Positions 61,316 to 64,000 of a DNA stretch of 64,000 nucleotides are shown here, piece by piece. Under the pieces are notes generated by a model. That model made no database searches. It was not told the DNA's origin and worked only from the letters and a program-made list of their open reading frames with translations. A program made the position numbers and the translations under genes. Source of the DNA: an uncultured Bacilli bacterium (GTDB taxonomy: Bacteria; Bacillota_I; Bacilli_A; RF39; UBA660); contig CAKPRZ010000005.1 in the NCBI GenBank assembly GCA_934183165.1, positions 33,388 to 97,387 of the forward strand. Direction: 5' to 3'. Numbering within the stretch: position 1 is the stretch's first letter; each line of letters begins with the position of its first letter.

Positions 61316-62452
61316 TCATTTATTTAAATTTTCCTCAAAATTTTTGTTTTCTATTGCGACTCTTTGAACAAATGTTAAAGCTGTTACCAAACAAAGTGTA
61401 AAGCTTCCTCCATAACTCATAAAAGGAAGTGGAACTCCCGTCATTGGCATCATTCCAAATATACCCATAAGATTAATTACAATATGCAAAAATATATAAA
61501 AAGCAACGCCGTAACATATTATCGATCCTCTATTATTGTGTGATCTTCGACCTATTGTTACTATCCTAGCAAGAACAAGCATATACAAAACAATAACTCC
61601 AATACCAGCTAAAAGGCCTAATTCTTCTAGTAGAATAGCAAAAATAAAATCTGTGTGAGCTTCTGGCAAATATAAATACTTTTGAGTACTATTTCCAAGT
61701 CCTTTACCTAACAAGCCACCATTATTAACAGCAATATACGCATTGCATACCTGATTACCATCCGTATAGAACTTTTTTTCGCTACAAGGATTAAAAAAAT
61801 CAAATCGAGAAAGTTGTCTTTCAGATACTAAGTTTTTCCCATTTGTTATTAAAACAAGTGAACCTAATATTATTAAACCAGCCATAATTCCAACTGTTTT
61901 AGTCTTAATACTTTTATCTATTGGTGCCAAAAAGAAGATGAAAACTACAACAAAAGCAAAAATCAAAGCTGTACCCAAATCAGGTTGAATTAAAATAAGT
62001 CCAAAAGCAATCATGCATATAAATATTGGAAATAAGCTCGTCATATAACTATCCAATCTATTTTTTTGAACCTCATAAAAACTTGCTAACCAAACAATTG
62101 AAATTACTTTTAAAAATTCACTCGGTTGCAGTTTTAATGGTCCTATAGCTATCCATGAAGTAGCATGATTTGTTGTCTTTCCGTAAACTAAAACAAATGC
62201 AAGCAAGCCAATAGTAACTAACATAGCCGGCCACGATAAAACACCATAAACTTTTGTATTAAATCTAATAATTATTAGTGAAAAAATAAAAGATACTGCT
62301 AAAAAAACACTTTGTTTATATACAAAACGATATGGACTAGCTTCATATCGCATAAATGCCGCAATGTTTGAAGCTGAAAAAACCATAACTAAACCGATTG
62401 CAAACAAAACAAGAGTAAGTAATAATAGCCATTTATCCATTTTCTTTAGCAA
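61316..62452 (-). CDS. ftsW: Peptidoglycan glycosyltransferase FtsW (SEDS family)
   Basis: 378 residues with ten membrane helices. SEDS signatures: LKLQPSEFLK, LIQPDLGTAL, GKGLGNS, LPEAHTDFIFAILLEELG and GVPLPFMSYGGS. The start is TTG at 62452, with AGGAG nine bases upstream; the ATG at 62440 is further away. It polymerises septal peptidoglycan with a partner PBP, showing that the organism has a cell wall. The stop is TGA. Confidence 0.93.
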   Translation of the reverse strand: MLKKMDKWLLLLTLVLFAIGLVMVFSASNIAAFMRYEASPYRFVYKQSVFLAVSFIFSLIIIRFNTKVYGVLSWPAMLVTIGLLAFVLVYGKTTNHATSWIAIGPLKLQPSEFLKVISIVWLASFYEVQKNRLDSYMTSLFPIFICMIAFGLILIQPDLGTALIFAFVVVFIFFLAPIDKSIKTKTVGIMAGLIILGSLVLITNGKNLVSERQLSRFDFFNPCSEKKFYTDGNQVCNAYIAVNNGGLLGKGLGNSTQKYLYLPEAHTDFIFAILLEELGLLAGIGVIVLYMLVLARIVTIGRRSHNNRGSIICYGVAFYIFLHIVINLMGIFGMMPMTGVPLPFMSYGGSFTLCLVTALTFVQRVAIENKNFEENLNK

Positions 62453-62510
62453 ACTATCACACTCCTATTATACCTATTAAATTATATCCCAGATAAATTA
62501 TTTTGTAAAT

Positions 62511-62537
62511 AAAAAAAGTTGGCATAAACCAACCTTT
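62511..62537 (-). terminator. Terminator of the BspA-like gene
   Basis: AAGGTTGG / CCAACTT stem, 6-base loop, TTTTTTTATTT on the minus strand, overlapping the stop codon. Confidence 0.85.
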
Positions 62538-63882
62538 AACTTGGATCATATACTACTGTTGCATTTCCAGCCCATCCCGTAGAAAATCCAGAACAATCAC
62601 TTTCATTTTTTCTTACAGTAACATTCGTAAGAGGATTACCGCCAAATGCTGAACTTCCTATTGTAGTTAAACTTTTAGGTATAACCAAATTACTTATTTT
62701 ATTATTACCAAAAGCATTAGTGCCTATATTTTTTATACTGGCAGTGTTATCATTAGCTCCTTCAAAGATAAGAGTTGATATATTATGAGAATAAAATACA
62801 TCTTCGCCTATAGAAGTGACACTTGATGGGATGGTTAATTTTGTTAATTTTCCTTGACGCTGATCATTATTAAACGCACCATACCCAATAGTTTTTAAAG
62901 TGGATGGAAAATTCAATTCTGATAATTCAGTATATGAAAATGAGTAATCATTAATATTTTCTAGACCATTATTAAACTTTATAGCTTCTAATCCAGTTTC
63001 TTCAAAAGCATTTACACCTATAGTTTTAAGATATGACATTTGGCTTAAATCTATTTTTTTTGCTTTTATCTCACCATATTGAACTAATTCTTGTTTATCA
63101 ACATCCGCATAATAAAATTCATAATCAAAGTCCTCGTTTTGAAGAACTCCCGTTTTTTCCTCTATCTTAAATGTTATTTCACTTTCGTCCTTACCAAATG
63201 CCTTAATAACCGTTTGTTTTATATCATCTGCATTATTTTTATCATGAATAATTACCAAATACTTTGAAGTGCCATTTTCTTCATAACTATATCTATTTAC
63301 CGTAACATTATAGTTTGTAAATGCTTCTGTACCTATTGTGGTAATTTGATCACCATTTTCATTTGTCGCAGGAACCACTAAATATCCATTACTGTCTAAT
63401 TGATATTTATCCATATCTATTTCCGTTAATACTCCATTAACAACTTTTAAACCAGAATTATCAGAACCGATGGTTCCTCCTCCAGTTCCACTAGTATCAA
63501 CGTTTGCTGAATCTGATTGTACATAAGTTAATTTTAATCCAAAGATGAATTCTTCATTCGCTGATGGTAATGCTGTTGCTTTCTCATTAAATCTTAATGT
63601 CATTTGGAATGTTGCTGTTTCTCCTGCTTTTAACACACTTCCCTTGGTTAGATTCTGTGTCTCCATCAAAAACATTTTCTCTTCTGTTCCATCTATTACA
63701 TTACTTGGTGGTGTCATTGTTATTTCATCTAGTTTGGCATCTATTGTTCCTGCATTCTCTACTGTTATATCATATGTTATATAGTCACTTGGCTTTTTGA
63801 AGCTTACATTTAATGATATATCTGTTGTTTTATTATCTCCTATTTCAGTTCCATTCATATCAGCATCTGATTTTTCTTTCAC
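62536..63882 (-). CDS. BspA-like leucine-rich-repeat surface protein, 5' end out of frame
   Basis: The frame open here gives 448 residues, but it opens with GTG within a coding region and lacks its own signal peptide. The first 100 residues are a beta-sandwich of SipW/camelysin-associated type (DYITYDITVENAGTIDAKL). A Gly/Ser/Asn linker follows (about 118-132), then LRR_5/BspA-type repeats (IGTEAFTNY, LKTIGVNAFEE, LKTIGYGAFNN, VTSIGEDVFYSH, IKNIGTNAFGNN, LTTIGSSAFGGN). BspA repeats are common in gut-bacterial adhesins. The N-terminal part is encoded in another frame at 63890-64000. No sorting signal is seen; the end is VVYDPS. Confidence 0.78.
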   Translation of the reverse strand: MKEKSDADMNGTEIGDNKTTDISLNVSFKKPSDYITYDITVENAGTIDAKLDEITMTPPSNVIDGTEEKMFLMETQNLTKGSVLKAGETATFQMTLRFNEKATALPSANEEFIFGLKLTYVQSDSANVDTSGTGGGTIGSDNSGLKVVNGVLTEIDMDKYQLDSNGYLVVPATNENGDQITTIGTEAFTNYNVTVNRYSYEENGTSKYLVIIHDKNNADDIKQTVIKAFGKDESEITFKIEEKTGVLQNEDFDYEFYYADVDKQELVQYGEIKAKKIDLSQMSYLKTIGVNAFEETGLEAIKFNNGLENINDYSFSYTELSELNFPSTLKTIGYGAFNNDQRQGKLTKLTIPSSVTSIGEDVFYSHNISTLIFEGANDNTASIKNIGTNAFGNNKISNLVIPKSLTTIGSSAFGGNPLTNVTVRKNESDCSGFSTGWAGNATVVYDPS

Positions 63883-63889
63883 TGTTGCA

Positions 63890-64000
63890 CTACTTATATA
63901 TATTCCAACTTCCTGTTACCTTAGCTGTTGTTCCTATATTTAATACTTGTGATAATGCTGCATATCCTATTCCCATAAATACTAACATACAACATAATAT
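63890..64000 (-). pseudogene. N-terminal signal segment of the BspA-like protein, frameshifted
   Basis: This minus-strand frame, running in from outside the window, reads MLVFMGIGYAALSQ followed by GTTAKVTGSWNIYK and a TAG at 63890-63892. That is the usual signal region of camelysin/SipW-dependent surface proteins, whose normal continuation (S-S-A-T-V-K-E-K) begins in the next frame. The break lies in an AT-dinucleotide run; adding one AT pair would join the frames. Either a phase-variable switch, a true mutation or an assembly error. Confidence 0.6.

Overview
The window is a gene-dense, very AT-rich chromosomal segment from a low-GC Gram-positive bacterium. Almost every gene is on the minus strand. 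The gene content and order are those of a walled, deeply branching relative of Bacilli/Erysipelotrichia/Mollicutes, of the kind known mostly from uncultured gut lineages (inference). Supporting points are the Bacillus-like blocks xerD-deoB, hrcA-grpE-dnaK-dnaJ, infC-rpmI-rplT, nusB-xseA-xseB-spoIVB, rplU-prp-rpmA, tkt-sirA-yneF and comEA-comEC. TGA appears to act as a stop and the Trp codons I checked are TGG, so the Mycoplasma code is not used. SMC is short, as in Mollicutes, yet FtsW, sortase-type surface proteins, SpoIVB and a SirA-like protein indicate a cell wall and at least remnants of endospore development.

Layout. 0-7 kb: a Cys-rich DUF1540 protein, deoB-xerD, divergent rarA, then a sortase plus a vWA/MucBP-like surface protein. 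7-14 kb: heat-shock operon hrcA-grpE-dnaK-pepF-dnaJ behind a consensus promoter with two CIRCE-like operators. 14-21 kb: two ABC exporters. 21-28 kb: smc, priA and two unknown genes. 28-33 kb: a beta-helix surface protein, then translation genes tsf, rpsB, rplT, rpmI and infC with an attenuated leader. 33-40 kb: spoIVB, xseB, xseA, nusB, a LysR regulator, an AAA_28-CYTH protein and obgE. 40-49 kb: a second NPKT surface protein with a CPBP-like membrane protein, a tiny Trp-rich peptide unit, ribosomal genes with Prp protease, yneF-sirA-tkt, a nucleotidyltransferase and gltX. 49-58 kb: an accessory-looking stretch with a methyltransferase, a lipoprotein, two transglutaminase-like proteins, a short Rel, tRNA-Arg, an HD protein, a metalloprotease, a coiled-coil membrane protein and a DUF1016 nuclease. 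58-64 kb: comEC, comEA, ftsW and a frameshifted BspA-like surface protein.

Themes. Control at the RNA level is common: an L20-type attenuator before infC, a translated leader ending inside a terminator before rel, a terminator-type leader before tkt, and a comEA ribosome binding site buried in the ftsW terminator. Several core proteins are modified. S2 and L20 carry the same kind of C-terminal Rho_N/SAP-like tail, GrpE has a seven-Cys N-terminal cluster, the sortase lacks its expected catalytic Arg, and Rel keeps its hydrolase residues but has lost several synthetase residues. The best candidate for something undescribed is a free-standing transcription unit at about 41.88-42.06 kb that encodes only a 12-residue cationic Trp-rich peptide.
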